From Gnetum montanum (taxonomy: Eukaryota; Streptophyta; Gnetopsida; Gnetales; Gnetaceae), in contig MNCI01027436.1 in NCBI GenBank assembly GCA_015680685.1, forward strand, positions 133,146-197,145: 64,000 bases of DNA, given 5' to 3'. A model generated the notes under the pieces. It worked only from the letters and a program-made list of their open reading frames with translations, was not told where the DNA came from and searched no databases. Every line of letters begins with the position of its first letter. Within the stretch, counting starts at the first letter, position 1. A program made the position numbers and the translations under genes. Positions 20,231 through 30,489 of the stretch are shown one piece after another.

Positions 20231-21720
20231 TGCCTCCATAAAAAAGAGCAACGTTTGTTTAGAGTTCGTCAACCAGTCCATCATTGTTCCCTTGGGATTA
20301 GTGGAGGAAACTATTACCACTATTTGTGGATGGTTATATCTAGCTAACTTCTTGGTTATTCAAGTGAAAAATAGTAAGGGGAACTTCCCAATTATAATGG
20401 GAAGGGCATGACTTAGCACTTTTGATGCATGCCTAGGTATGCATGATCTTTCTCTAGAAATATCTTATGAAAATACTTTCAGAAAGATTGAGAAGAAGAA
20501 GGTTCCATGCATCGCATACAGTAACATAGGGTGCAATTGCATATAGAGATCATGGGTTATGCAAAGTCTAACCTTGTCTGCATGCAATCAGTATGCACAA
20601 ACGATCAATATACAAAGGTTCCTGTATGCAGCAACTACACAACAAGAAGAAATCTAGTGGCTAATAGCTAATCAAGAAAGTAGCTCACTTATATGCATGG
20701 AACTCATTGAGGGTTTGACTTGTGCTTACATAGATAGTATAGACACATTAGAGCAAGTCCACCACCAACTTCCAAGTCCTAATTTAGAAAATATCAACTA
20801 GGAAAAATTTGAAATTCCTAAGAAATTTAAATAAGAGCCCCTAGAGCTAAAAACATTACCCACCAGTATGGAATACACATTCCTTAAGAATGAACAATAG
20901 TAATCATCAACACAAGACTTGCTCCAAAACAAAAAGAGAGTCTACTAAAGGTAATAAACAAATGGTCAAAAGCCTTCACCTGGTCATATTCAAAATTAAC
21001 TAGAATAGATCCTAGGATATGCTAGCATAGGATTCATACTGACCCCTCCATGAAGCTTCGAAAACAACCACAGAGGCGATTGAACCCAAATTTGAAGTAA
21101 TTAGTAAAAGAAGAAATTAAACAGCTTCTAAAGTCTAGGTTCATATACCCCATTGTTGATAGCGAATGGGTTAGCCCATTAGTAATCGTGCCTAACAAGG
21201 AAGGAAAATGGAGGGTGTGTATAGATTTTAGGCTACTAAACATGGCAACATTCAAGGATCACTTCCCATTGCCATTTGTTAACCAAGTCTTAGACACAAT
21301 TGTAGGGCATCACTATTATAGTTTTCTGGATAGATATAGCAGATACAACCAAATACAAATATCCCTAAAAGACGAAGCCAAAACTACATTCACTAGTCCT
21401 TGGGGAACGTTTGCATACAAAAAAATGTTGTTTGGCTTGTGTAATGCCCTACCATGTTTCAATGCTTAGTTCAAAGCATATTCTAGCAGCAAATAGAAAA
21501 TGGTATGGAAGTCTTTATGGATGACTTCTCTACCTACGCAGCAAGTTTTGATCAAGCCTTGGACTGATTAGAGCAAGTGCTAAAAAGATACGTAGAAACT
21601 AATCTAAGGCTTAATTGGCAAAAAAGCCATTTGATGGTCCAAGAAGACATAGTACTTGGGCATAAAATTTTACATGCAAGGATAGAGGTAGACCCTAAGA
21701 AAATCAAAGTCATCTAAGGA
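20231..21720 (+). pseudogene. Protease-RT connection and reverse transcriptase of element D
   Basis: 20231-21050 is a degenerate connection that matches 46603-47300 of element E (for example KTLPTSMEYTFL against KTLLASMEYAFL). RT follows: the N-terminal fingers with YPIVDSEWVSPLVIVPNKEG (21147-21206), then WRVCIDFRLLN, DHFPLPFVNQVLDTI and TSPWGTFAYKKMLFGLCNA, all in one open piece at 21188-21469. The catalytic motif VFMDDF is at 21511-21528, with both Asp kept. The motif order is that of Athila/Tat RTs. Stops are TAG and TAA. Confidence 0.85.
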
Positions 21721-22300
21721 ATCACCCATCAACCGGAAACTATCAAAGACATTTCGTCATTCCTTGGATGCACTGGCTACTATAGGAGATTCATAGAGAA
21801 TGTTTCAAAGATTGCCAAACCATGGGTAGAGCTAATGAAAAAGGATGTACCCTTCGAGTGGACTAGGGAATGTGAACTAGCTTTCCAAAATCTAAAATAA
21901 AAGCTGGTGGGAACACCCATTCTACAACCTGTTGACTGGTCTAGACCATTCCATGTCATGACCAATGCATCCAACTATGCCTTAGGAGCCATACATACAT
22001 AGTTAGATGACTAGAAAGATCCCTATTATATTCACTGTGCAAGTAAAAGTATAGCTAGTGTATTGGGGTACACTAGAAAAAGAATTAATGGTTGTAGTGT
22101 TTACACTAGAAAACTTTAGGCACTATGTATTGGGGTACAAAGTATTCATACACACAGATCATAGTGCAATTCAGTTCCTCATGAATAAGCCAATGGTAAG
22201 CCATATTATATGATGGTTGGTAATCCTACAAGAGTTCAATTTAACAATGATCGATCGTAAATGCATCAAGAACTTAGTTGATGATCATTTATCTTGATTG
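21721..22300 (+). pseudogene. RNase H domain of element D
   Basis: The connection has SFLGCTGYYRRFI (21760-21795). RNase H begins at about 21945 with MTNASNYALGAI, where the first catalytic Asp of the usual DASNYALGA has become Asn. Later text YWGTLEKELMVVVF and HTDHSAIQFLMNK is readable through stops. The enzyme would degrade the RNA template; this copy is dead. Confidence 0.75.
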
Positions 22301-23640
22301 TGTTGGGATAGCAAAGAGGATGAGTATCCCATTTCCAATCACTTCCCTAATGAGATCCTCTTTGCTGATGTAGTGAATGACCAATCACCCATGGATACGC
22401 ACTAGTATAGTAGCATTCTTACCTATCTCCTTACCCAAAAAACACTACAAGAGCTAGACCTTAAGAAGAAACAATAGTTTCTTCACAGAGCCAAGTACTT
22501 TATGAAAATCAATGAAAAACTTTACAAAGTATGTCCCAATGGCTTGGTTTGATGGTGTGTTCCCAATAAATATCAACTAAGAGTTCTCCAAGATGCTTAT
22601 GAGGGCCCTTGTGGAGCTCATTATGCTAGGACACAAATGGCCATCAAGATCCTACTTACAGGATATTATTGGCTTACCTTGTTCCAAGACACCCATCAAT
22701 TTGTCCAATCTTGTAAGCACTGTCAACATGATGGGGGAATGACTGCTAGAATGGAGGGTCCATAACAATGGATTCAACTATTAGAACCCTTCGAAATTTG
22801 GCGAATTGATTTTATGCGGCCCATTACACCAATGTTCAATGGAATAACTTACATTGTAGTTGTCGTAGGCTACTTAACAAAATGGGCCGAAGTAGCTGCC
22901 ATCAAAGAGTGCACATCATCTACAGCTACATGATTTGTTCAACAACAAGTCGTCAACAGGTTTGGTGTGCTGCGTGCACTTATCTCATATAATGGTACAC
23001 ACTTTATAGGTGCAAATTTTTAGAAGTTAATGCAACGCTTAGGGGTTGAGCACAAATTGGCTACACTATACCACCCCCAAGAAAATGGTCAAGCCATGTT
23101 CACCAATAGGGAAATTACTAAGATATTGACCAAAACCATTATCAAGTATAGGTGAGACTAGAGTAGTAAACTGAATGATGCTCTTTGGGCATACCACTCC
23201 ACATGGAAACTCCCTATAGGCTAGACTCCCTAAGAGTTAGTGTACAAAAAAATTTCAACTCTCCCTATCTAAACTGAGCTCTCTACACTAGCCAGGACAT
23301 GCAACCTCAACCTTGACCTTGATCTAGTACAAAAACAAAGGTTGATGACTCTTAACTTGCTAGACGAGAGCCAATTAGCTACCCTATCATCTAATGGTTT
23401 GCACAAGGCATTTAATAAAGAACATCATGACCTGAAAATTAGGAAAGTTAAGTATTAACCCAGAGATAAGGTTCTCTACTAGAACCCCACACATGTGTCA
23501 CAATGTACCAAATTTCAACCACTGTGGAAAGGACCTTACATTATCTATGCAACTTTTCCTTTAGGGGCCATGACCATATATAAACCTGAGAGCCTAGATA
23601 CGAGACTATTAGTCAACATGTAATAAATAATACCTTTCCA
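22301..23640 (+). pseudogene. Integrase of element D
   Basis: Zinc-binding part at 22590-22735 (YEGPCGAHYA ... CKHCQH; the first His is now Tyr). Core: RIDFMRPI (22800, first Asp), then SYNGTHF (22985) where the second Asp is Tyr, and the ENGQ...NREI block (23080-23110) in which the usual E of GQAE is Met. LNDALWAYHSTWKLPIG is the typical Athila-group segment. The C-terminal part HHDLKIRKVKY ... KFQPLWKGPYII ends near 23625. Elements E and G carry the same domains. Confidence 0.8.
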
Positions 23641-25642
23641 TAAGATTAGAACAACCAGAACATATGCTACCTCTATAGGTGGGCAACGTTGCTCATTATT
23701 TTAGATCTCCTCCTTCCAACTCAATCATGGGGGAGATGGCCACCTCTGCTAATCATTGAAGACCCTCAGTTCTTTCTAAGTTTTTGTTTTACATATTTTT
23801 TATTTTTACGCATTTTTTTTGCACATTTCTTTAGTCTTTCTTATTTTTATTTTACACTATCATTCATATTTTTACCATTTCTTTGTGTCATTACTTTATT
23901 TTATTTGTCACCCAATAAGTGTTCATGATGGTGGCATGAATAATATCATATTGATTGCTAATGTCTGGATTTTATCTTTGAAGTATGATGTCGATATTAA
24001 GGTATGCTTCTTTTGACTAAACAGGAAATGATTCCACGTTGTTCATACATCCATGAAATCCTATGGTCTCCCTTGGCTTGGAACTATATAGTCCCTTTCT
24101 CTAATAAAATTGTTAATGAATTGGTGGCTGGATATTTCTTAAACTAAGGGATGAAAAGGGTGTGACTTCAAAGGGATTCGATGCATTTGTACTAGCTATT
24201 CTCTTGAGTTCTTGGATGCTTTTTCCTTGGGTTTTCTGCCATTTTAACCATTCATCAAATTACCAAAAGCTGAGTACATATAAATAAGTCTTTGCATGGT
24301 GTAGTTCTCATGTGAAAAGCAAAAAAAAAGTGAGAATACAAAGCACACCCCTTGGACACAATAAAGAACTTGGGCTACATGCACTGATTATGGCATAAGA
24401 AACACATGTTACCCATGCTTTAAGGTTCCCTCTAACTAAGGCCCTTTCTCACTTCCTAGTTCTCCATCTCGCTCTCCTCAGAATGGTGGTGACTTTTTGT
24501 AGAGGCATTCTTGTTGCTTCAAGAGGATAGGCTAGTCAAATGTGTTGATGTGTGGTCACTGAATGTGGTTTGTTGAGCTTGGATTTGGAATGAGTTCTAC
24601 TTGGTCACATTAACCATAAAACACACAAGGGTCTTTACACAACCTTGTTCTTGGGTTTCCATTCCATTCTCTCCTCTCCACCTTTCTTTTCCATGTTTCA
24701 CCTCATTATCAGTTTTATCATTAGTCCATACCTTGGTTGATGCATTGTTTTTCCTTGGTAATTTCTTGTGGGTAAGTTTTTAACTCTTGCTTCCAAATGA
24801 CATTCCTAGAGCCTATGGACTCTTTGGGTTGTAGGACTATGATGGCATCAAAGGCATGAGCCTACTTTGGGGAGGACCCACTAGTGTTCCTTTTTGGTGC
24901 AATTGTTAACTTCTTTCCCATAAACGTTTCCTACAATCAACAATTTTTTGTTTCATCCCCATCCATGACATCCATTTTATTGTCGTTGCCATTGTCACTT
25001 TTTCTCCATTTTTCTTATTCCTTATCTTTTTCCATCCTATCACTACTGGAGGTTCTCTCTTCATCATGGGGGCCTTGGCACATTTTTTTCAATTTTTCCT
25101 AACCCCTACACCTTAGGCAGTCACCAATGCTAAAACTTTAGAATCAGTATCTGCCATAACCACAACTCAGCCAATGCACTTTACATCGAGGTAAGGTATC
25201 AATTGTATTGTGATTTATCTACCTTTGCTTATTTGTAACTGTGTTGTGTGTGCAGATGTTGGTCAAACAACAATGGACTGGGCTTGGAGAAAACACTCAA
25301 GATGGACCAAAACTAACATTTTTATGAAAGGAGAAAGATTGGTGGCGTGGCTATGGATAAACAACGAAAGGCGCAATCTTGGCATCAGCAATAACACATC
25401 TTATTTTTTTCTCTCTCTCCTCTTCCAACTACCAAATAAGGCTAGATGTCATTTATGTAAATTGTTCACTTTTAGGGTTATGAACACTAATGCTATCATA
25501 TATTGTATTGTTGATCCCTTCACCGTCATGATTGAGTTTGTCACCCCGTTCCACCGTCAATGGTCATTCAATCAATAATCCCATACCTTCCCAATATTTT
25601 GTAAGGAACTCAACAATGAGTTTTCATTTAGTCATGGGGGTA
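23641..25642 (+). other. 3' region of element D with a splice-acceptor-like site
   Basis: There is no long ORF. It matches 33272-35521 of E and 60950-62700 of G in patches (for example TTTCCATGTTTCACCTCATT near 24690). At 25254 GTGTGTGTGCAG|ATG forms a good acceptor followed by an ATG and 22 codons. E and G have the same acceptor position (33272 and about 60983 on minus). It ends in the polypurine-like CATGGGGGTA at 25633-25642, next to the LTR. Confidence 0.6.
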
Positions 25643-26195
25643 TGATGAACCATGATATCATGTATGTGACATTGGATCAACTATGCGATGTTAGATACCT
25701 GATATCATGGCCCATCTTCTTGCCTATGAATAAGAGGTGGCACCCTTGGTTTCCACATTAAAAGTTATTCCCTTAGCCAAACTCTTGCCAATTTTTCCCT
25801 CTAGAGTTAGAATTATTTCTGCATGCCCGTAGTAGGAGTCATAGAATGAACGGATATTTATTCAAGTAGTGTGTACCTTAGCACACTTTGTGTACGGAAA
25901 TAAAGATGAACTTTATGATAAACCCTGTAGCATATAGAATAGAATAATTAGTGTTACTTATTATTTAATGCTTTTCTAGTTAATTAATGATTTCTCTCAC
26001 TTTACAACTCTCTTAGTTAAATGCACTTAGTATGACCACTTTGAGCATGCATGTAGTGCTTGGTAAGCTAGTGATGATTAGCATTTGGTAATCCTAGCAG
26101 TGTTGCATTGGTTCAAGATGTGTACGACAAGTGGGAACGGATACTGGTGTTAGGAGTAATTAGAACTTAGCTAATGAATAGTTAAATTAGATTAG
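25643..26195 (+). repeat. 3' LTR of element D, first part
   Basis: Starts TGATGAACCATGATATC after CATGGGGGTA. Elements E and G have the same LTR start (TGATGAATCATG in G). It is interrupted after ATTAG at 26195 by insert X and resumes at 29862. Together the parts give about 0.8 kb, close to the 836-bp LTR of G. Near its start it holds an inverted repeat (CATGATATCATG ... TGATATCATGG). Confidence 0.8.
26191..26195 (+). other. Target site duplication of insert X, left copy
   Basis: ATTAG, repeated exactly at 29862-29866 on the other side of X. Confidence 0.85.
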
Positions 26196-27280
26196 TGTTG
26201 GTGACCATTTGGGACACGACTACCAACGAGTGTCCTCGAACAGAATTTAGGTGACTGCTGGTCTCTGGCAACACCAAGGCCTAGATACATCCAAATAAAC
26301 TCAGTAGTTAATGTGAGTATGTGTGTGTGCTGTTGCGGCGTGCGGTTGTGAAATATGAAACAATTGTGTTATGTGTAAACTATAGATGACTTGTCTTAAA
26401 GAGATTTAGCCAAATTTTCCAAGTACTATGAGTTGTTGAGAGTTCCTATTTTGTTCAATTGCCTAGTCTACGTGGTCCTGATAATACCTACTTGTAACAA
26501 ATAAAATTTTGCAAAAACATTTAAGCACAACTCCACAAATCTACTCCTAATTTTCCCCAAAGAAAGAGATAGTTCCACAAGAAAACTAGAAATAGAGCAA
26601 GATTCAATGGAAATAGATAGAAAAGAAAGTAGATTTATGTGGACCTCAAATATTTAAACAAGGTAAAATGACACGAGTAAACACTTCGCAATAAAGCTAT
26701 CCCAAATTCAATAACTATGAATTATTCAAATTTCCAAGGCTCAAATAAGCAATTTTTTCAAGAAAATCCTACTATGCTACCAAAAATTGTTGCATAAACT
26801 ACCACGTACGAGACTCCATTTTGGCTAGATAATGGATGTCAACAATTGCATTCAACAGAAACTTCAAAATACTTGACAATTTCTAATTGAAATACCATAG
26901 AGATTCACTTTAAAGATAAAAAGAAGCTATTCTGGTCCCATCAAAATACCAAAGATTTTCTGAACCCTCTTGAGTATTGAATTGTTCAACGGCATGACTA
27001 CAAGTAGAGGCTCTCTTACAACAATCCCAACAGTGGTTCTTATACATTGCACAATAACAAAATTTACTACTAAAATTCTCTTAAGGATTTTAAACACAAG
27101 CACTTCTATGGCAAAATTTTAACAAAAATTTTCTATTGGGCAACAAGAACAATAATAGCAATCTAAAAATCCCAAAATTACTTACCAAGGATGATACTAT
27201 CTAAACCACTATCTAATCAATTTAAAAAAATAAAAAATAAAAACATAACTCATAGGACCATGACAAAGAGGCTGAAATCT

Positions 27281-27286
27281 TTTATT
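27281..27286 (-). terminator. Poly(A) signal of insert X
   Basis: AATAAA on the minus strand in GCTAAATAAAAGATTTC, about 190 nt downstream of the TATA box, the usual length of an R region. Confidence 0.5.
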
Positions 27287-27473
27287 TAGCAAGCCATCAA
27301 GCAATTGTTCATAATTTCTTCTTACAAGCTCTTCCCAGAATCCAAAGTGTGTCTTCAAGTGAGAGCTCAAGTGCTAACTAGTAGCCTTCCCAAAGTGTGA
27401 TGTATCAAGTATCTTCTCTCAAGTATGATAAGTGAGACCCCCCCTGTGCCTCTCCCTTCCTACCCTTGAAGCC

Positions 27474-27481
27474 CTTTTATA
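27474..27481 (-). promoter_or_regulatory. TATA box of insert X
   Basis: Minus strand CTATAAAAGGGCTTCAAGG is a near-consensus plant TATA box. The repeated TTGACAAGTGG block lies directly upstream. Confidence 0.65.
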
Positions 27482-27552
27482 GGGTCTAAGGTAGTTAGGT
27501 AAGTTACAAAATATCTTGGATGGTTATAACCACCATAGAGATAAAAAAGCTA

Positions 27553-27742
27553 CAATGGACAAGTGTCCTATTCAATTGCCAAGTGTCTTCATTCAGTTGC
27601 CAAGTGATCACCATGGAGATAAAAAAGTTATAGTTGACAAGTGGTCCATTTAGTTGACAAGTGGCCTTGGTGGAGACGAAAAGGCTGTAGTTGACAAGTG
27701 GCCTTGGTGGTGGTTATAACCACCATTTCAATTGACAAGTGT
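27553..27742 (-). repeat. Seven TTGACAAGTGG-like repeats upstream of the TATA box in X
   Basis: Plus-strand copies at about 27554, 27574, 27595, 27631, 27651, 27688 and 27730. Four keep TTGACAAGTG and three vary by one or two bases. TTGAC is the core of the WRKY-bound W box. Position (70-260 bp upstream of the TATA box) fits an enhancer. Confidence 0.7.
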
Positions 27743-28315
27743 TCAATTCACATGGGACTTTGAACAATTGTTGCAAAAATTCCCTTTTTAAATCATAAAA
27801 TATTTTATTGTTATTTACATCATAGTAGTAGAGATAATAACCATGGAGTTGATGCATGGGTTGATATATAAATATATATGTATGCGTATAATATTTGTCC
27901 ATCTATCTTATGCTTGGGACCCATGGTTTACTTCTTGCCTGCCATCAACCTATGTCTGTCCAAATCATCTGCGAATTGAAGGGTTTAAACCTGCAAAATG
28001 CATTAAAAAAATGCTATGCCATGGCAGTTATATCCAATAATAATTCTAACATAAACAGTGGGATCTCCACATATTGATTCAAAAATTTTGATGAAATAAT
28101 TCTTGCTTCTGCAACTACGCAGGCTTCATAGAACCCCTCTAATCGCCCAGGCAACGAATCTGTCAATGACTATTCATCGCAAGTTGATCAAAAGTGACTC
28201 CTCATCTGCACTGTAGCGCCAATGTGAAAATATTACAAAACCAGAACCTATTGAAAAAGACAAAGATCGGGAAAAATGTATAGCAGAAAAGCAAAGTTCA
28301 GTCAAAATGGGTCAG

Positions 28316-28600
28316 TCACTGTTTGCAGCATCGGTTGGAGCCTTTCTTGAGAGGCATGTTCATGTCAATGTTTGGCATAGGGACAATGATCTTGGTACTA
28401 GTGAGTGCAGCATGGTTAGGCTTTTCGTCCTCTCCTCCATTCTTCTCGACTTCCATGACCTTCTGCTTAATGATGTGATAGATTTTCGTGAGAGTGCACA
28501 GGAACACCTCCTCTACGTTAATGGCTTCCAGGGCTAACGTCTTGAAGAAGAGCATACCCTCCTTTTGTGCGAATTCTTGTGCATCCTCCTCAGGCACATC
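28316..28600 (-). pseudogene. Captured C-terminal fragment of a RABA (Rab11-type) GTPase
   Basis: The minus-strand frame, 93 residues and free of stops, reads VPEEDAQEFAQKEGMLFF, then ALEAINVEEVF, then KIYHIIKQK, and ends RCCKQ. Plant RABA proteins have the same order: EDA..FAEKEGL.FLETSALEATNVE.AF....IYHII.KK, a variable tail and a C-terminal Cys pair for prenylation. The SA of the guanine-binding ETSALEA loop is LA here. The GTP-binding N-terminal motifs are absent, so this is the last exon only. It lies inside insert X; sequence to its left looks like 3' untranslated DNA. Confidence 0.75.
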
Positions 28601-28815
28601 ACATTAATTAAGTCTTTGTACAGCACTATTATTGAATAAATACCCACATTTCATTTGGCATGATATCCCCTTAGGAGAATTGTTGCAGGTTTCTATCCAA
28701 CCCACATAGGATGCACATTGACAGTTACTTAAGCAACAAAACAGCTCCATTCATTACTATTTTCTTCGAACTTGTAAACATGCCATACTCCATATGTATA
28801 AAACAAATTATAGCT

Positions 28816-29003
28816 TATGCACTACATTCCTCAGAAGCCTCTAGAACTTAGCCAAGCTTATCTTTGCATCAATATCAATATCAAATGTCTGAAATGCAGC
28901 TTTGCAGTGTTGCTGCCATTTCTCAGAATCATGCTCCTCTAGTTGATGAACATGAAGGTGGTAGCTACAAATTCTTCAAAATCAACAAGCCCATCTCTGT
29001 TGC
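28816..29003 (-). pseudogene. Captured EF-hand fragment of a CDPK (group IV type)
   Basis: Minus strand: NRDGLVDFEEFVA, then after a one-base frameshift HVHQLEEHDSEKWQQ, then AAFQTFDID, and KISLAKF.RLLRN. This matches the C-lobe of calcium-dependent protein kinases of the CPK16/18/28 type, where VDFSEFVAATLHVHQLEEHDS is distinctive. The fourth EF-hand is shortened by an internal deletion: FDID runs straight into the KISL part. No kinase domain is here. It is fused directly to the aminotransferase fragment on its right, same strand. Confidence 0.75.
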
Positions 29004-29006
29004 TCT

Positions 29007-29215
29007 CCATTTGGCCATAAATTCTTCATTGAATTTTTTTAAAGGTTTTCATGATTTGCAGCATCTCTTCTTCTGGTGGCAAGATCGTTGTTTGTAGAGG
29101 AAACACTCCTTTTGACCATGACCAAAACCTGAACCCGGAACAGTTGAGATTCTAGTTGCTTCCAACAATTTGAGCCAATAAAATAGATCAAGAACCTTTC
29201 CATCTTGCTTAGCAA
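29007..29215 (-). pseudogene. Captured C-terminal fragment of an alanine aminotransferase
   Basis: Minus strand: KLLEATRISTVPGSGFG, then QKE, then (next frame) TILPPEEEMLQIMKTFKK and, after a one-base insertion in an A run, FNEEFMAKW. Plant alanine aminotransferases end with KLLEATGISTVPGSGFGQKEG...LRTTILP.EEE....M..FKKFN.EFM. The PLP-binding part is absent. The join to the CDPK fragment falls within a few bases of 29004, with no intron between. Confidence 0.75.
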
Positions 29216-29861
29216 TGGAAATAACTTTCAGTCACCTGGGGCTGCATCTATGTGAAATTTTAGATCATCATTTGTTCGCTGCTACCTAACCGCTGCCACT
29301 TCCACCTTTGCGACTCAACTAACGAACAAAAAATGCCCTAGCACCCCTGTGTAGGGTTCTATATTGTGAGATAGCTGTACCCCTTGTGGCAGCCATTAAT
29401 GGCCAAGATCTACCCCGGTGGCTTCCTTTTCCTAATTTTTAGCTATTTTTGTAGATTTTTCCTTCTTCAATGCGCGGATCTCGTGACACGTGGTGACAAT
29501 TGGTGGTGTGGCCCACCCGACAGGAGCATCGGTTGACTCAGTGATGGTAAGCTATAGAGTAGAGGAAACATAGTGTAGTGTGTGGAAACTTCCATGATGT
29601 AATAATAATAAATGGAATTATGATGAGAGGAGGAGGAGGAGGAGAAGCCAGTGTCAATGCACCATACATCTTTTGCATTGAGAATACCACATAGAAGATG
29701 GCAGAAGATGGAAGGGTTCCATCTTCTGGAAGAACCACTTCAATGGGGCTGCAGTAAAACTCTTCACTGTAACTATTTTTTTAATCCTTACCTCTATAAT
29801 AGTTTATTGCAACCGATCCCACAATGTGTCTGTTCCATGAAATGGCCAAAATGTGCCAACA

Positions 29862-30117
29862 ATTAGTTACTGGGTTATCTCTCTCCCCCTCATTACTAGC
29901 GTAGGATATAAAACACATAAAAGCCATAAAAATCATATGCCTCAAGCTTACTTAATCATACAGTCGTAACATACAAGTAAGTTTGGGAAGACAACAATTA
30001 ATCAACCTATTATTATTCCACAAAGGTGCATAGGCACTTAGTCCTTGGAATTTAACTAGATCGTGCATGAAACACTTGTATTCATATGGTTGACCATAGG
30101 GGTACCTCACCACTCAT
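29862..30117 (+). repeat. 3' LTR of element D, second part
   Basis: Resumes after insert X with the second ATTAG copy and runs to CACTCATCA at 30117. Its text (AATCATATGCCTCAAG, TTTGGGAAGACAACAATT, TAGGGGTACCTCACCACTC) matches the 3' ends of the LTRs of E (50125-50330) and G (59799-60000). The LTR end abuts a fragment of E's LTR in reverse. Confidence 0.75.
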
Positions 30118-30229
30118 CATAGGCCTTGTTGACAAGACCTAGTTAATGAGGCCTCGTCAACAAGACCTAGTTAACAAGGTTGCGTCAATGAGGCTTCACT
30201 GATGTAGCTAATAGAACTATGAATCATCA
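30118..30229 (-). repeat. Start of the 3' LTR of element E, truncated by D
   Basis: On the minus strand it starts TGATGATTCATAGTTCTATT at 30229 and matches the start of E's 5' LTR at 51056 (AATCATAGTTCTATCAGTTA). It is cut at 30118 exactly at the terminus of D's LTR, as expected if D inserted here. The region has GAGGC...TTGACAAGACC inverted words that can fold. Confidence 0.7.
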
Positions 30230-30489
30230 TACCACCATGGCTAAATAAAAACTTGTCCTTGAGTGCTTTACAAAATTTGGAAGGTATGGGATTATCAACT
30301 GACCTTTCAAAAATAAAATAGACTAACTAACTTTGACAAAAATGGAGTGCCCAAGTGTACAGATCAACACATTACAAAAAATGGTGGTGCTCAATATACA
30401 AAATTGAACACCATGATAGGACTCTTTGAAATTGGATGATACATTCCATGATGATGTGAAGTGTGGTGGAGAAGATTAGACAATATTAG
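30230..30489 (-). other. Polypurine tract and 3' flank of the extra ORF, element E
   Basis: Minus strand TTAGCCATGGTGGTA directly precedes the LTR, like CATGGGGGTA in D and G. The rest matches 60645-60900 of G (for example GGAAGGTATGGGATTAT). No gene seen. Confidence 0.6.

Larger units (their letters stand above)
26196..29861 (-). mobile_element. Insert X: gene-capturing element, 3666 bp, ATTAG duplication
   Basis: It interrupts the LTR of D, which aligns on both sides. Ends are TGTTGG ... CCAACA, a typical LTR-element terminus, with a perfect 5-bp duplication. No gag, pol or internal pair of LTRs is visible. On the minus strand, in order, it carries fragments of an alanine aminotransferase, a calcium-dependent protein kinase and a RABA GTPase, then a block of TTGACAAGTGG repeats, a TATA box (27474) and a poly(A) signal (27281). 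That order (long U3, TATA, poly(A) signal, then about 1.1 kb to the end) fits a single very long LTR left by recombination, with host gene pieces in U3. A gag-less element with diverged LTRs is the other option. Unassigned: 26196-27270, 27743-28315, 29216-29861. Confidence 0.8.

Noticed and set aside
28316-29215. A functional host locus with RABA, CDPK and AlaAT genes
   Set aside because: Only C-terminal pieces, frameshifts in two of three, and all inside one insertion bounded by a target duplication.
26196-29861. X as a Pack-MULE or Helitron
   Set aside because: The duplication is 5 bp, not 9, ends are TG..CA, and there is no long terminal inverted repeat, CTRR end or AT target.
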